From NCBI RefSeq assembly GCF_018140925.1, contig NZ_CP073315.1, forward strand, positions 992,001 through 1,056,000: a stretch of 64,000 bases of DNA. The letters are read 5' to 3'. The notes below the pieces were generated by a model. It saw only the letters and a list, made by a program, of their open reading frames with translations, was not told where the DNA came from and did no database searches. Of this stretch, positions 7,032 to 19,547 are shown one piece after another. Each line of letters begins with the position of its first letter. Position 1 is the first letter of the stretch. Position numbers and translations under genes: made by a program. Source of the stretch: Psychrobacillus sp. INOP01 (GTDB lineage Bacteria > Bacillota > Bacilli > Bacillales_A > Planococcaceae).

Positions 7032-9344
7032 TTATTTTTTCTTTGGACGTTTACGACGTTGAGATTTTTTCGCAACGGACTCGTAAAATTTTTGTTTCTG
7101 CTTTGGTCCTTTTTTCGGGCCAGGCTGAGATTGTTCTCTTTTCCCAGTATTACCGCTGCCCTTTTTAGACGCATGTATAACTTTTGGTGTTTCTTTTCTA
7201 GTTCGTTGGAATGCTTTTTTCATGCCTACGATTTCAAAATCAATCGAAGCTTCTTCTGGTTTTACGGCAGATACTCGAACCGTAACCTCATCACCAATAC
7301 GGAATTGTTTACCAGCACGTTCTCCTATCATCATCATTTGACGATCGTCAAAACGATAATAATCATCGGTCATATTCGTGACATGTACTAGACCTTCAAT
7401 TGTATTCGGAAGCTCGATAAATAGACCAAAGTTAGTTACGGAACTAACAATACCTTCAAATTCCTCGCCGATTTTGTCAGCCATATACTGTGCTTTTTTG
7501 AGTGCATCTGTATCACGCTCTGCATCTACTGCGCGACGTTCACGTTTAGACGTATGCTCTGCAATATCGTCCATAATAGCTCCCCAATGATTAATGGTAG
7601 CCTGTGACACATCTTCATTTACCAAATACGTACGAATTAAACGATGAACGATTAAATCCGGATAACGACGAATTGGTGAAGTAAAGTGGGTATAAAATTC
7701 GGTTGATAAACCAAAATGTCCTAGACATTCGGAATAGTATTTAGCTTGCTGTAATGAGCGTAGAAGCATTGTAGAAATAACCGGTTCTTCTGGCATTCCT
7801 TCAATGTTTTCAATAATTTCCTGTAATGCTTTTGGATGAACTTCGTTTCCAGTACCTTTAACGACTATCCCAAAATTTGTTAAGAAATTAAAGAATCGTT
7901 CTAGCTTTTCAGGCTTAGGATCTTCATGGATACGGTAAATAAAAGGTACATCCATCCATTTAAAATGCTCGGCAACAGTTTCATTGGCTGCAAGCATGAA
8001 CTCTTCAATCAGACGCTCTGCAACTGTACGTTCTCTTGTTGCAATATCTGTTGGCCAACCATCTTCATCGACAATGATTTTCGCTTCTGGGAAATCGAAG
8101 TCAATGGCACCACGTCTTTCACGTTTCGTACGAAGAACTTCCGCAAGCTCTCCCATAAGTTCAAACATAGGAACTAAGTCTTTATAACGTTCTATTAATG
8201 CAGTATCTTTTTCTTCTAAAATTTTGTAAACATCTGAATACGTCATTCTTTCCGTAGTTCGAATAACACTTTGGAATATTTCATGAGAAGTAACCATTCC
8301 AGAACCGTCGATGACCATTTCGCAGGATAATGTTAAACGATCTACTTGAGGGTTTAACGAACAAATTCCGTTTGATAGACGATGAGGAATCATTGGTATG
8401 ACACGGTCTGCTAAATAAACGCTTGTTCCACGGTCATATGCTTCACGGTCTAATGGTGAACCTTCCGTTACATAATGACTTACGTCAGCGATGTGAACGC
8501 CAAGTTTATATGTACCATCAGAATTTTTTGTAACGGTTACGGCATCATCCAAGTCTTTAGCATCTGCTCCATCAATTGTAACGATTACTTCATTTCGAAG
8601 ATCTCGGCGATTATCCAAGTCCTTTTCATCAATTTGATCTGGAACAGCTTCTGCTTGGTTGATCACTTCTTCTGGGAAGTCGATAGTAATTCCATGCTTG
8701 TATATAATAGAAAGTATATCGACACCTGGATCATTTTTATGACCTAGGATTTGTGTTACCATCCCGGTAGCGGACTTTCTTTCATTTGGCCATTCTGTAA
8801 TTTCTACGACTACTTTATGACCCTCAATTGCGCCAAGTGTATCTCCTTTAGCGATAAATACATCCATAGGGACTTTTTTATCGTCCGGGATCACAAATCC
8901 AAATCCTTTATTGTCTTGGAATGTTCCGACAACCTGAGATATGCCGCGCTGAGTTATTTTGATAATAGAGCCTTCTCTTCGGTCACCAGATGAATCTTTG
9001 GAAACTCGTACAAGTACTTTGTCCCCGTTGACTGCTCCATTAACTTCAGTAGGTGGTATGAAAATATCATCCATTCCGCTCTCTTCAGGAGTAACGAAAC
9101 CGAATCCTTTAGCATGTCCAATGAATTTCCCTACTATAAGATTCATACGAGAAGGAATCCCATATCTATTCGATCTAGAGCGAACGACTAAACCGTGTTC
9201 CTCCATTTGGACCAGTGTTTTCACTAATTCTTTAAAATCATCCGCATCTACCAGATTAAAATGTTCTTCTAACTCTTTCGTTGTTAATGGTTTATAGTCT
9301 TCTGTGTTTAGTAATTCGAGTAATTGTTCTTTCATGTTTTCCAT
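7032..9344 (-). CDS. rnr: Ribonuclease R
   Basis: 770-residue 3'-5' exoribonuclease of the RNB family. Order: N-terminal winged helix (about 1-75), two cold-shock OB folds, RNB catalytic domain with the aspartate cluster in [14 protein letters not shown], an S1 domain (about 625-710) and a Lys/Arg-rich tail. It degrades structured RNA and in tmRNA quality control removes the faulty mRNA. GGAGGG lies seven bases before the ATG. Its neighbours smpB and ssrA belong to the same process. Confidence 0.97.
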   Translation of the reverse strand: MENMKEQLLELLNTEDYKPLTTKELEEHFNLVDADDFKELVKTLVQMEEHGLVVRSRSNRYGIPSRMNLIVGKFIGHAKGFGFVTPEESGMDDIFIPPTEVNGAVNGDKVLVRVSKDSSGDRREGSIIKITQRGISQVVGTFQDNKGFGFVIPDDKKVPMDVFIAKGDTLGAIEGHKVVVEITEWPNERKSATGMVTQILGHKNDPGVDILSIIYKHGITIDFPEEVINQAEAVPDQIDEKDLDNRRDLRNEVIVTIDGADAKDLDDAVTVTKNSDGTYKLGVHIADVSHYVTEGSPLDREAYDRGTSVYLADRVIPMIPHRLSNGICSLNPQVDRLTLSCEMVIDGSGMVTSHEIFQSVIRTTERMTYSDVYKILEEKDTALIERYKDLVPMFELMGELAEVLRTKRERRGAIDFDFPEAKIIVDEDGWPTDIATRERTVAERLIEEFMLAANETVAEHFKWMDVPFIYRIHEDPKPEKLERFFNFLTNFGIVVKGTGNEVHPKALQEIIENIEGMPEEPVISTMLLRSLQQAKYYSECLGHFGLSTEFYTHFTSPIRRYPDLIVHRLIRTYLVNEDVSQATINHWGAIMDDIAEHTSKRERRAVDAERDTDALKKAQYMADKIGEEFEGIVSSVTNFGLFIELPNTIEGLVHVTNMTDDYYRFDDRQMMMIGERAGKQFRIGDEVTVRVSAVKPEEASIDFEIVGMKKAFQRTRKETPKVIHASKKGSGNTGKREQSQPGPKKGPKQKQKFYESVAKKSQRRKRPKKK

Positions 9345-9386
9345 CTAACATCCCTCCTTTTTCAGCGTGTGCACATTTGGTCTGTT

Positions 9387-10133
9387 TTACACATTCCAAT
9401 CGAGCGACTCTAAAAAGTTTAATATATCTTCGTGCAATTGTTCTTTTTCTGAGCCAAGTGTAATTACATGTCCTGAGTTCTCATACCAATTTAGGTTTTT
9501 CTCAAATGATTCTGCCTGCTCAAAAATGTAATTGGCAGAAGTAATATCGATTACCTTATCCTTTTTCCCCTGAGTTACTAGCAACGGAGCATATACATGA
9601 TCTACATGATCACGGACATTGTAAACAAATTCTCTTAGCTCAGCCAATGTCTCCATTGGTGTTTTTCGAATAGCCTCTACTTCTTCTTCTATTTGCTGCT
9701 CGGATTTTCCTTCATATTTCTTATATTCTTTTGCGTACTTTAATACACCTTCAAACATAATATCAGTCGTTTTCATCGTCATCGGGGAACACATAGTTAC
9801 AATGCCTTTTACAGGTACTGTATACCCTAACTTCAGTGAAAATACTCCTCCAAGTGATAACCCAGCTACAGCAATTTCCTCATAGCCCTCTGCTTTTAAA
9901 CGGTCATAACCACGCATGACATCCTTCCACCAGTCCTGTGGTCCTGTTTCTAGCAGTTCTTCCGGTGGAACTCCATGTCCTTTGTAATGTGGAGCTAATG
10001 ATGTGTATCCATTTTTTTCTAAAAAGCGTCCAAGCATACGCACATCTGAGGAATTTCCTGTAAAACCATGAAGTAGCAATACTGCACGTTTTCCAGCTTC
10101 AAAGAAAAATGGCTTAGGAGTTGAAATTCGCAT
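9387..10133 (-). CDS. est: Carboxylesterase, Est30 family
   Basis: 248-residue alpha/beta hydrolase. Nucleophile serine lies in GLSLGG (about residue 94), the acid in [10 protein letters not shown] and the histidine in NSGHVITLG; the oxyanion region is LLHGFTGN. The length matches Geobacillus Est30 (about 247). It hydrolyses short- to medium-chain esters; the natural substrate is unknown. The ATG at 10133 has GGAGG eight bases upstream; the ATG at 10148 overlaps that site. The position between secG and rnr equals B. subtilis yvaK. Confidence 0.93.
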   Translation of the reverse strand: MRISTPKPFFFEAGKRAVLLLHGFTGNSSDVRMLGRFLEKNGYTSLAPHYKGHGVPPEELLETGPQDWWKDVMRGYDRLKAEGYEEIAVAGLSLGGVFSLKLGYTVPVKGIVTMCSPMTMKTTDIMFEGVLKYAKEYKKYEGKSEQQIEEEVEAIRKTPMETLAELREFVYNVRDHVDHVYAPLLVTQGKKDKVIDITSANYIFEQAESFEKNLNWYENSGHVITLGSEKEQLHEDILNFLESLDWNV

Positions 10134-10264
10134 ATGTAAAACCTCCATAAATATTAAGCTTTTGCATTATTCATCATACTAATTATTTCATTAATTAGTT
10201 TAATATGCCCGAATAATGCCTTATATTTCATATGTATAAACTATTTATAAAACTATTTTAGTTA

Positions 10265-10301
10265 AAAGAAAACGCCTAACCAATCAGAAGTCGGTCAGGC
10301 G
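10265..10301 (-). terminator. Terminator after secG
   Basis: CGCCT-a-ACC and GGT-c-AGGCG form the stem; on the minus strand TTTTCTTTT follows. It separates secG from est-rnr-smpB. Confidence 0.7.
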
Positions 10302-10382
10302 GTTCGCATCTGTTTTATATTCAAAAAGGCTTTGGTGTATAATACACTCGTCAGAAAAAATTATCCTATCAATAGATTAGGA

Positions 10383-10610
10383 TTAAAATTTAGTTACGGC
10401 AATAGTCAATATAAAAAATAGAACTGCAAGTACAATCGTTACTCTATGTAAGACTAGGTCCATACCTCGAGCTTTTTGTTTTCCAAAAAGTTGTTCAGCC
10501 CCACCAGAGATGGCTCCTGAGAGACCAGCACTTTTCCCTGATTGTAACAATACAACAACGATCAATGCGATCGCAACGATGACAAGTAATGTCATAAATA
10601 ATGCGTGCAT
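10383..10610 (-). CDS. secG: Protein translocase subunit SecG
   Basis: 75-residue protein with two hydrophobic segments (about 3-23 and 53-73) separated by a Gly/Ser-rich loop ([27 protein letters not shown]) typical of SecG. It associates with SecYE in the membrane and improves SecA-driven export. The RBS is AGGAGGTG. A promoter lies directly upstream and a terminator follows. Confidence 0.95.
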   Translation of the reverse strand: MHALFMTLLVIVAIALIVVVLLQSGKSAGLSGAISGGAEQLFGKQKARGMDLVLHRVTIVLAVLFFILTIAVTKF

Positions 10611-10649
10611 TTATTCCACCTCCTGATAAGAACGTTCACAACATAATTA

Positions 10650-10678
10650 ATTTTACCAAAAAACAGGAACATTGACAA
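10650..10678 (-). promoter_or_regulatory. Sigma-A promoter for secG
   Basis: Minus-strand TTGTCA (10678-10673), 17-base spacer, TAAAAT (10655-10650), about 40 bases before the secG start. Confidence 0.65.
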
Positions 10679-10739
10679 CCTATCGCCAAAATATTTAGTT
10701 AAAAAAATCTGACTCCTCTATGTTATACCTACAAGACTA

Positions 10740-10860
10740 TTTACTTGCTCCAGCATGGCCTTTACTTGCGTTCATGAAGAGTTTACTTGCCTTCATCTAT
10801 TAGTTACTTGCGCTCACTGATTGTTTACTTGCTCTCAAGTATACTTCACTTGCGAAACAG
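10740..10860. repeat. 21-bp phased array 1 (TTTACTTGC type, six units)
   Basis: TTTACTTGC or a one-base variant starts at 10740, 10761, 10782, 10803, 10824 and 10845, exactly 21 bases apart. The 12-base spacers differ but often carry TCA three bases after the core. The last unit is followed by GAAACAGGAGTTTTATCC, similar to flanks of other arrays. It lies in the 690-base gap between eno and secG. Confidence 0.9.
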
Positions 10861-10995
10861 GAGTTTTATCCATTAAATTTCAGTTCCTATGCGTACAACT
10901 AGTACAGGTGACAACAATGAGTAGAGGATAAAGCTATCCCCATCTAGATCAATCCATTCGTGTCTAGGCGATAAGCTTTGCTAAATCTTCTTGTT

Positions 10996-11217
10996 GGGTA
11001 CTACTCTCATATTTGATTGTAGTGAAAGGTGGCGACTCCGGCGGAGGCCAACAGGATGTTGGTCACGAAGGCGTTGCCACACGATGTGGCGCTCTTAGCC
11101 TGCGCTCCTTTGTAAAAAACTTTTGGGTTCTAGACTTTCACTCTTTTAAGATGATAGCTCATCGCTCACCCCACGGAAAGCGTCCACCTGTAACGAAAAT
11201 CAGCAGTATCATTTATT
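10996..11217. mobile_element. MITE-like GC-rich repeat, copy A (diverged)
   Basis: Shares TTTGATTGTAGTGAAAGGTG-GCGACTCC at the left and GGAAAGCGTCCACCTG with AAAATCAGCAGTAT at the right with copies at 25643, 42788 and 59014. The left end is GGTACTACT instead of GAATAATAC and the middle is longer and unrelated, so the copy is degenerate or carries an insertion. Similarity seems to extend left to GATAAGCTTTGCTAAATCTT near 10970. Confidence 0.65.
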
Positions 11218-11261
11218 AATGAGTTTATAGAACGGAAAACTTTATACTTTCCTTAGCAAGT

Positions 11262-11292
11262 AAAAAAGCAGCTAGCACCTTGCGCTAACTGC
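11262..11292 (-). terminator. Terminator after eno
   Basis: GCAG-t-TAGC and GCTA-g-CTGC on the minus strand are followed by TTTTTT. The T-run continues into one TTTACTTGC-type core, so a single unit of the 21-bp family abuts this terminator. Confidence 0.85.
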
Positions 11293-11301
11293 TTTGTTTC
11301 A

Positions 11302-14130
<2,829 letters not shown>

Positions 14131-14138
<8 letters not shown>

Positions 14139-14892
14139 TTGCACCAGCCTCCAATAGTTTCACAAAAGAATCTACTTGTAGGCTTGCTCCTCCTACTAGT
14201 GCACCATCAATATGCTCCTTAGAAAGAAGCTCTTCAATATTTTCAGGTTTCACACTACCGCCGTATTGGATACGAACTTGACTTGCTACCTCTTCTCCGA
14301 AGCCATCTAGGATAGTTTCACGGATTGCTTGGCATACGTCATTTGCATCGTCTGCAGTAGCAGTTTTCCCAGTTCCAATCGCCCAAATAGGCTCATACGC
14401 AATAATGGACTGGATTAGTTGGTCCTCTGTCAATCCTTCAATTGCAGCCATTACTTGGTTGGAAACAATAGATTCTGTTTCATTTTGCTCACGTTGCTCT
14501 AATGTTTCTCCTACACAAATGATTGGTGTTAGTTTATTTTCAAACGCAGATTTTACTTTTTTATTTACGGATTCATCTGTTTCGTTAAAATATTGACGGC
14601 GTTCTGAATGCCCAATTACAACATATTCTACTCCTAAGTCTTGAAGCTGTTGGCCGCTAACCTCACCAGTAAATGCTCCCTCTTTTTCCTCGTGCATTGT
14701 TTGTGCTCCGATAGAAATAAACGAACCCTTTGTCGCTTGAACAAGCTGATCTAAAAATAGCGCTGGAGCACAGATTACTGCATCGACTTTTGTGCTATCC
14801 ACTTGTAGTTCTTTTAACTGAAGTGCAAATTCCTTTGCCTCACCAAGTGTTTTATACATCTTCCAATTCCCTGCTATTACTGGTTTACGCAT
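14131..14892 (-). CDS. tpiA: Triosephosphate isomerase
   Basis: 253-residue TIM barrel. Seen: GNWKMYKT with the active-site Asn and Lys, catalytic His in VIGHSERR, catalytic Glu in [11 protein letters not shown] and the phosphate loop YGGSVKP. It interconverts dihydroxyacetone phosphate and glyceraldehyde 3-phosphate. It lies between pgk and gpmI in the order usual for Bacillales. Confidence 0.98.
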
Positions 14893-14907
14893 ATGACATC
14901 TCCTCCA

Positions 14908-16092
14908 TTACTTATCGTTTAAAGCAGAAACTCCTGGTAAATCCTTGCCTTCCATAAACTCTAAGGAAGCTCCTCCGCCAGTCGAAATATGATCCATCTT
15001 CTCGCCAACATTGAACTTTTCTACTGCCGCTGCAGAGTCGCCGCCTCCGATAATCGTATAACCAGCTGTTTCAGCCATTGCATTCGCTACAGCTTTTGTA
15101 CCTTCTGCAAATGCATCCATTTCGAATACTCCCATAGGTCCATTCCAAATAATTAGCTTACTATTTTTAATAACATTCGAGTATAGCTCTCTTGTTTTTG
15201 GACCAATATCTAATCCCATCCAATCAGAGGGAATTTGATCGATATCTACAACTTTTGTGTTAGCATCCTTCGAAAATTCATCTGCCACTACTACATCAAC
15301 TGGCAAATAGAAAGAAACACCTTTTTCTTTCGCTTTTTCGATGAAGCCTCTTGCAAGTTCCATTTTATCTTCTTCCAGTAGGGAAGTACCAATTTCATGG
15401 CCTTGTGCCTTCGTAAATGTATACGACAAGCCACCACCTATTAAAATGTTGTCTACCTTGTCCAATAAATGATCGATTACACCGATTTTATCTTTTACTT
15501 TTGCTCCACCGATAATGGCAGTAAATGGACGCTCAGGCTCCGCTAATGCTTTTCCTAATACATCTAACTCTTTTTGCATTAATAGCCCTGAAACGGCTGG
15601 AAGTAATTTTGCGATACCTTCTGTTGTCGCATGTGCACGATGCGCAGCACCAAATGCATCATTAACATAGACATCAGCAAGCTTTGCAAAGGACTTTGCT
15701 AGCTCCGCATCATTCTTTTCCTCACCTACATGGAACCGAACGTTTTCTAATAATACGATGTCTCCGTCTTTCATAGCTGAAACTGTATTCTCTACAGCCT
15801 CTCCGATAGATTCCTCTAATTTTTTTACCGGCTTATCCAAAAGTTTTGCTAAATGCTCTCCAACCTTAGTCAAACGTAAATCTTCCTTCACTTCACCTTT
15901 AGGTCGTCCCATATGGCTTGCTAGAATCACTTTCGCACCTTGTTCGATTAAATAATTGATCGTTGGTAGTGCAGCACGAATTCTTGTATCATCCGTGATT
16001 GCTCCATCCTCCATTGGCACGTTGAAGTCTACACGACAAAATACACGTTTTCCTTGTAAAGCTACATCGCTCATTGTTTGTTTTACCTTCAT
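14908..16092 (-). CDS. pgk: Phosphoglycerate kinase
   Basis: 394-residue two-domain kinase producing ATP from 1,3-bisphosphoglycerate. Seen: RVDFNVPM near residue 20, the N-domain HMGRPKG and [24 protein letters not shown], and the C-domain nucleotide loop [12 protein letters not shown] with [14 protein letters not shown]. Full length. A terminator between gap and pgk may reduce transcription from the cggR promoter. Confidence 0.98.
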   Translation of the reverse strand: MKVKQTMSDVALQGKRVFCRVDFNVPMEDGAITDDTRIRAALPTINYLIEQGAKVILASHMGRPKGEVKEDLRLTKVGEHLAKLLDKPVKKLEESIGEAVENTVSAMKDGDIVLLENVRFHVGEEKNDAELAKSFAKLADVYVNDAFGAAHRAHATTEGIAKLLPAVSGLLMQKELDVLGKALAEPERPFTAIIGGAKVKDKIGVIDHLLDKVDNILIGGGLSYTFTKAQGHEIGTSLLEEDKMELARGFIEKAKEKGVSFYLPVDVVVADEFSKDANTKVVDIDQIPSDWMGLDIGPKTRELYSNVIKNSKLIIWNGPMGVFEMDAFAEGTKAVANAMAETAGYTIIGGGDSAAAVEKFNVGEKMDHISTGGGASLEFMEGKDLPGVSALNDK

Positions 16093-16118
16093 GAGATAAG
16101 CCTCCTTTAAATTCTGTT

Positions 16119-16151
16119 AAAAAAAAGGAGCTAGGGGTAATCCCTGGCTCC
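16119..16151 (-). terminator. Terminator between gap and pgk
   Basis: GGAGCCAGGG and CCTAGCTCC form the stem (one G-U pair) with eight U residues following on the minus strand. It probably lets gap be expressed above the downstream glycolytic genes. Confidence 0.85.
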
Positions 16152-16243
16152 TTTACCCTTTTTCATTATAGAGGTAATTGTATCGATTCGCCACGAAAAG
16201 TCACATTCATGTTATGTGTTTTTTCTAGTCAAATACGAAAAAA

Positions 16244-17251
16244 TTATAGTCCTTTTTTAGCCATAAGTAGTGCTAGGTCGATACAGCGTGCTGAATATCC
16301 TGATTCATTGTCATACCAAGATAATACTTTCACCATATTGTCTCCAAGTACCATTGTTGAAAGTCCATCAATTGTAGAAGATGCAGTATTTCCATTATAG
16401 TCAATGGATACTAATGGAAGTTCATTGAAAGCAAGAATTCCTTTTAATTCATTCTCAGAAGCTTGTTTTAGCGCTTTGTTTATTTCTTCTGCTGTTACTT
16501 CTTTATCAAGCTCTGCTACAAAGTCTACTAAAGAGACATTCGGTGTTGGTACGCGGATTGCCATTCCATCCAACTTCCCTTTTAGTTCAGGAAGTACTTT
16601 TGCAACAGCTGATGCTGCACCTGTTGTTGTTGGAATCATAGATTCTCCTGCTGCACGAGCACGACGGTAATCGCTATGCGGTAAGTCTAAAATACGTTGG
16701 TCGTTTGTGTATGAGTGGATAGTTGTCATCATTCCACGTTTAATACCAAATTGATCTTGCAACACTTTTGCAAGTGGTGATAAACAGTTTGTTGTACAAG
16801 ATGCATTTGATATAACATGATCTGTTTCTGGATTGTATTGATCAGCATTTACACCCATAACAAACGTAGGCATATCGTCTTTAGCAGGCTGAGATAAAAT
16901 TACTTTTTTAGCTCCAGCTTCAATATGCTTGCTAGCTTTTTCAGTTGTGCTGAAAATTCCAGTACACTCAATTACGATATCAATTTCTTGCTCTTTCCAT
17001 GGAAGTGCAGAAGGGTCTTTTTCAGCGAACACGCGAATGTTTTTGCCGTTTACTACAAGGTAATCTCCTTCAGAAGTAACGTCTGCATCTAAAATTCCAT
17101 GTACAGAATCATATTTCAACAGATGTGCAAGCATTGCAGCATCCGTTAAATCATTGATCGCTACTACTTCTAGCTCTGTTTGTTCTAAAGCTTCTCTGAA
17201 TACTTTACGTCCAATACGTCCAAAACCATTAATCGCTAATTTTACTGTCAT
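16244..17251 (-). CDS. gap: Glyceraldehyde-3-phosphate dehydrogenase, glycolytic type
   Basis: 335-residue NAD-dependent dehydrogenase. Seen: INGFGRIGRKVFRE Rossmann start, the ND at residues 33-34 that favours NAD over NADP, catalytic Cys in SNASCTTNCL, and the tail WYDNESGYSARC. The RBS is AGGAGG. It follows cggR by 12 bases, as for the glycolytic gapA rather than the gluconeogenic gapB. Confidence 0.98.
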   Translation of the reverse strand: MTVKLAINGFGRIGRKVFREALEQTELEVVAINDLTDAAMLAHLLKYDSVHGILDADVTSEGDYLVVNGKNIRVFAEKDPSALPWKEQEIDIVIECTGIFSTTEKASKHIEAGAKKVILSQPAKDDMPTFVMGVNADQYNPETDHVISNASCTTNCLSPLAKVLQDQFGIKRGMMTTIHSYTNDQRILDLPHSDYRRARAAGESMIPTTTGAASAVAKVLPELKGKLDGMAIRVPTPNVSLVDFVAELDKEVTAEEINKALKQASENELKGILAFNELPLVSIDYNGNTASSTIDGLSTMVLGDNMVKVLSWYDNESGYSARCIDLALLMAKKGL

Positions 17252-17263
17252 TTTAAATTCCTC

Positions 17264-18301
17264 CTAGTTGTTATGTTCAATTATTTTCAGCATTTCTTGT
17301 GCTGCACCTTCATCGGTAACTAACACCGTTTGAGCTGGTGCTTGTTTAAAATATGATAATAGAGCATTTGCTTTTTTAGTGCCTCCAGCTACTGCTAGAA
17401 GATGCCCCATATTTCCCAATTGTTTTAGTTGAACTCCAATCGTGCGAATTCTGTGGACTGCTTCCCCTTGGTTATTAAAGTAATACCCAAAGGCTTCACT
17501 AACTGCACCGATTTCTTTCAAGCGTTGAATTTCTTCCAAACTAGAATTTCTTCGGCGAGCCATCTCAAGTGCGTCCCCAATACCATGAATGATGATATTA
17601 GTTCGTTCGTATAAATCCATCATTTCTTTTATAAATGGTTCATTTTTCATCGTAGAGTAAGCTTCCTCACTCAGGCTATCCGGCATGTATAACGTTCGAT
17701 AAGAACCATTCATTTTATTTGCAAATAGAGAGGCTATTGTATTGGCTTGAAGCCGAACATCCTTACCAACTCCGCCTCTTGCAGCTATAAATAATAGTCG
17801 TTTCCACTTGTCGGTTTGATGAACATGATTCGAAATGGAAGCAATCGTTGTTCCGCCAGTAACAGCAATAATGGACTCATCTGATAAAATACTTTCCAAA
17901 TATTTTGCTGCTTCTTGTGACTGAAGCAATGCAGTATTCGTATTAGTATCTACATTTCCCGGAACAATTATCACTTCTTTTATATTTAAATAACTTGCAA
18001 GTGATTGTTCGAGTTGCAATCTACCAGACCATTCTCGTACAACTTCTTTTAGCTCTATCAATAAATCATTTCCACTAGAAGTTATACTTGCTCCATCTCT
18101 CGATATTTCGATAAATCCTTGATTGCGTAAAAAGTCTAATTCTTTTCTAGTTTCTCTTTCTGACAGTCTTAGAAGATCACCGATCACTCTTCGACCGTAC
18201 CCTGGAGACAATTGAATTGTTTGAAGTATTCTATATCTTTTTTGTAACAAGATGCTCATCTCAGGCATTAGCTTTAACTGAGCCTGTAGTAACGAATCCA
18301 T
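17264..18301 (-). CDS. cggR: Central glycolytic genes repressor CggR
   Basis: 345-residue SorC/DeoR-family repressor. An N-terminal winged HTH (about 30-75, GYGRRVIGDLLRLSERETRKELDFL region) precedes a sugar-phosphate binding domain with TGGTTIASIS and GDALEMARRR. In B. subtilis CggR binds its operator and is released by fructose-1,6-bisphosphate. The gene heads the cggR-gap-pgk-tpiA-gpmI-eno operon, and a repeated GGGACAAAA motif lies just upstream. Confidence 0.95.
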   Translation of the reverse strand: MDSLLQAQLKLMPEMSILLQKRYRILQTIQLSPGYGRRVIGDLLRLSERETRKELDFLRNQGFIEISRDGASITSSGNDLLIELKEVVREWSGRLQLEQSLASYLNIKEVIIVPGNVDTNTNTALLQSQEAAKYLESILSDESIIAVTGGTTIASISNHVHQTDKWKRLLFIAARGGVGKDVRLQANTIASLFANKMNGSYRTLYMPDSLSEEAYSTMKNEPFIKEMMDLYERTNIIIHGIGDALEMARRRNSSLEEIQRLKEIGAVSEAFGYYFNNQGEAVHRIRTIGVQLKQLGNMGHLLAVAGGTKKANALLSYFKQAPAQTVLVTDEGAAQEMLKIIEHNN

Positions 18302-18329
18302 TTTTCACATCCCAACTGACCATGACGCT

Positions 18330-18359
18330 TTTGTCCCACCATCACTTTTTTTGTCCCAT
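18330..18359 (-). promoter_or_regulatory. Putative CggR operator
   Basis: Two direct TGGGACAAA copies on the minus strand lie 20 bases apart, 30-58 bases before the cggR start. The GGGAC core matches the known half-site of the B. subtilis CggR operator, which also consists of direct repeats. Confidence 0.65.
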
Positions 18360-18477
18360 GTATTTAAAAAAATTTAATTTCTAAATTAAGGATACAATAG
18401 TATATTCCCAATAGCAAGAATTTGAAACACGAATATGAACAAATTTAATCCTGAAATGCTCCCCATAAATGTTTATG

Positions 18478-18572
18478 TTGCGATTATGCCTTTCTATATA
18501 GCGATTTGCGGCTTTGATATTGCGGTTTAGGAAGTGGATGTTGCGACTGAGCCTCATTAACTTGCGATTACG
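18478..18572. repeat. 21-bp phased array 2 (TTGCGATT type, five units)
   Basis: TTGCGATT or close variants start at 18478, 18499, 18520, 18541 and 18562, exactly 21 bases apart. The last unit reads AACTTGCGATT, joining this type to the ACTTGC type. It is followed by ACGTAAAAACC. It lies between the cggR start and the glutaredoxin-like gene. Confidence 0.85.
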
Positions 18573-18581
18573 TAAAAACCA

Positions 18582-18812
18582 TCAAAGTAATGCTTCTAAA
18601 ATAGTTGCGTAATCTACTTGCCCATATTGAATAATTTTATCTTCCAATACGATGACAGGAATCATCAGCATATATTTTTCATGTAGTGCATCATCTTCTT
18701 CAATATTCACTTCTTTGATATCAAATTCAACATCTTCTCTTACAAGCTTCAACATAAGCCTCGCATCATCACATAAATGACAGCCTGGTCTTGTATAAAA
18801 ATGGACAATCAT
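18582..18812 (-). CDS. Glutaredoxin-like thiol protein
   Basis: 76-residue single-domain thioredoxin-fold protein. The redox motif CHLC lies at residues 11-14 in YTRPGCHLCDDA, a cis-Pro region MIPVIVLE lies at about 49-56, and it ends with a C-terminal helix. It belongs to the small YruB/DUF836-like glutaredoxins of Bacillales. The partner is unknown. The RBS is GGGAGG. It appears monocistronic. Confidence 0.85.
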   Translation of the reverse strand: MIVHFYTRPGCHLCDDARLMLKLVREDVEFDIKEVNIEEDDALHEKYMLMIPVIVLEDKIIQYGQVDYATILEALL

Positions 18813-19022
18813 TTTAAACCATCCCTCCCAAAAATCATTTAATTTTATTATAATCTTTTTGAAAAATAAAAGCGTGTTATTGTGGACTTGGTCATTAACT
18901 TTTTAAAAGTAACTTTTAAATACTAATCAATCGTTTAAAGTAGTCAATTTCATAATAAAAGTAAAATAAAAGCGATACCTTTTAATTATCCATTCGTCTA
19001 TAGCAATAAGGGAGGTCAGAAG

Positions 19023-19547
19023 ATGGAAATGGAACAGCTATACAAAGAACATAGCGATAGAGTTTATAGCTATATATACTTTCTTGTCCGACAAAAAGAA
19101 TGTACCGAGGATCTTACACAAGAAACATTTTATAAAGCATATAAGGGGCTAGACACCTTTAACAAGCAAGCTTCAACTGCCACTTGGCTATTAAAAATAG
19201 CACGTAATTTGACCTATGACTATTTTCGAAGGAAAAGGGTAATACAATTTTTCACCTTTGATAAAGAACATGATTTAGAAACAAACGCACTATCACCAGA
19301 GAGTCGATATGAACAAAAGGAACAGCTTGCTAGAATGTACGACTCCCTAAGTAAACTAAAAAAAGATTATCAAGAAGTACTGCTCCTACGCAAGATACAA
19401 GAATGTTCGATTCAAGAAACATCCTATATATTGGGCTGGACAGAAGCAAAAGTAAAGATGAAAATGACGCGAGCGCTAGAGGCACTTAAAAAGGAATTTC
19501 ATCAGGAAGGAGGTCATACAGATGGAGCCATCAAACGAATTCGATAA
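19023..19547 (+). CDS. ECF-type RNA polymerase sigma factor
   Basis: 174-residue sigma-70 family ECF factor. Region 2 (about 5-75) carries EDLTQETFYKAYKGL and ATWLLKIARNLTYDYFRRK; region 4 (about 110-165) contains the HTH QECSIQETSYILGWTEAKVKM. ECF factors respond to envelope or oxidative stress and usually transcribe their own operon. The RBS GGGAGG lies eight bases before ATG. The 3' end overlaps the next gene by 26 bases, as usual for a sigma/anti-sigma pair. Confidence 0.93.
   Translation: MEMEQLYKEHSDRVYSYIYFLVRQKECTEDLTQETFYKAYKGLDTFNKQASTATWLLKIARNLTYDYFRRKRVIQFFTFDKEHDLETNALSPESRYEQKEQLARMYDSLSKLKKDYQEVLLLRKIQECSIQETSYILGWTEAKVKMKMTRALEALKKEFHQEGGHTDGAIKRIR

Noticed and set aside
10740-10860. 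The 21-bp arrays as CRISPR arrays
   Set aside because: The conserved core is only about nine bases, spacers are 12 bases and no cas gene is present in the window.
10740-10860. The 21-bp arrays as a heptad-repeat peptide (21 bases is seven codons, LLA or FTC at each core)
   Set aside because: Every frame is interrupted by stops, there is no ribosome site, and arrays occur in both orientations.
11013-11219. 68-residue ORF
   Set aside because: Lies within MITE-like copy A; open frame is due to GC-rich repeat DNA.
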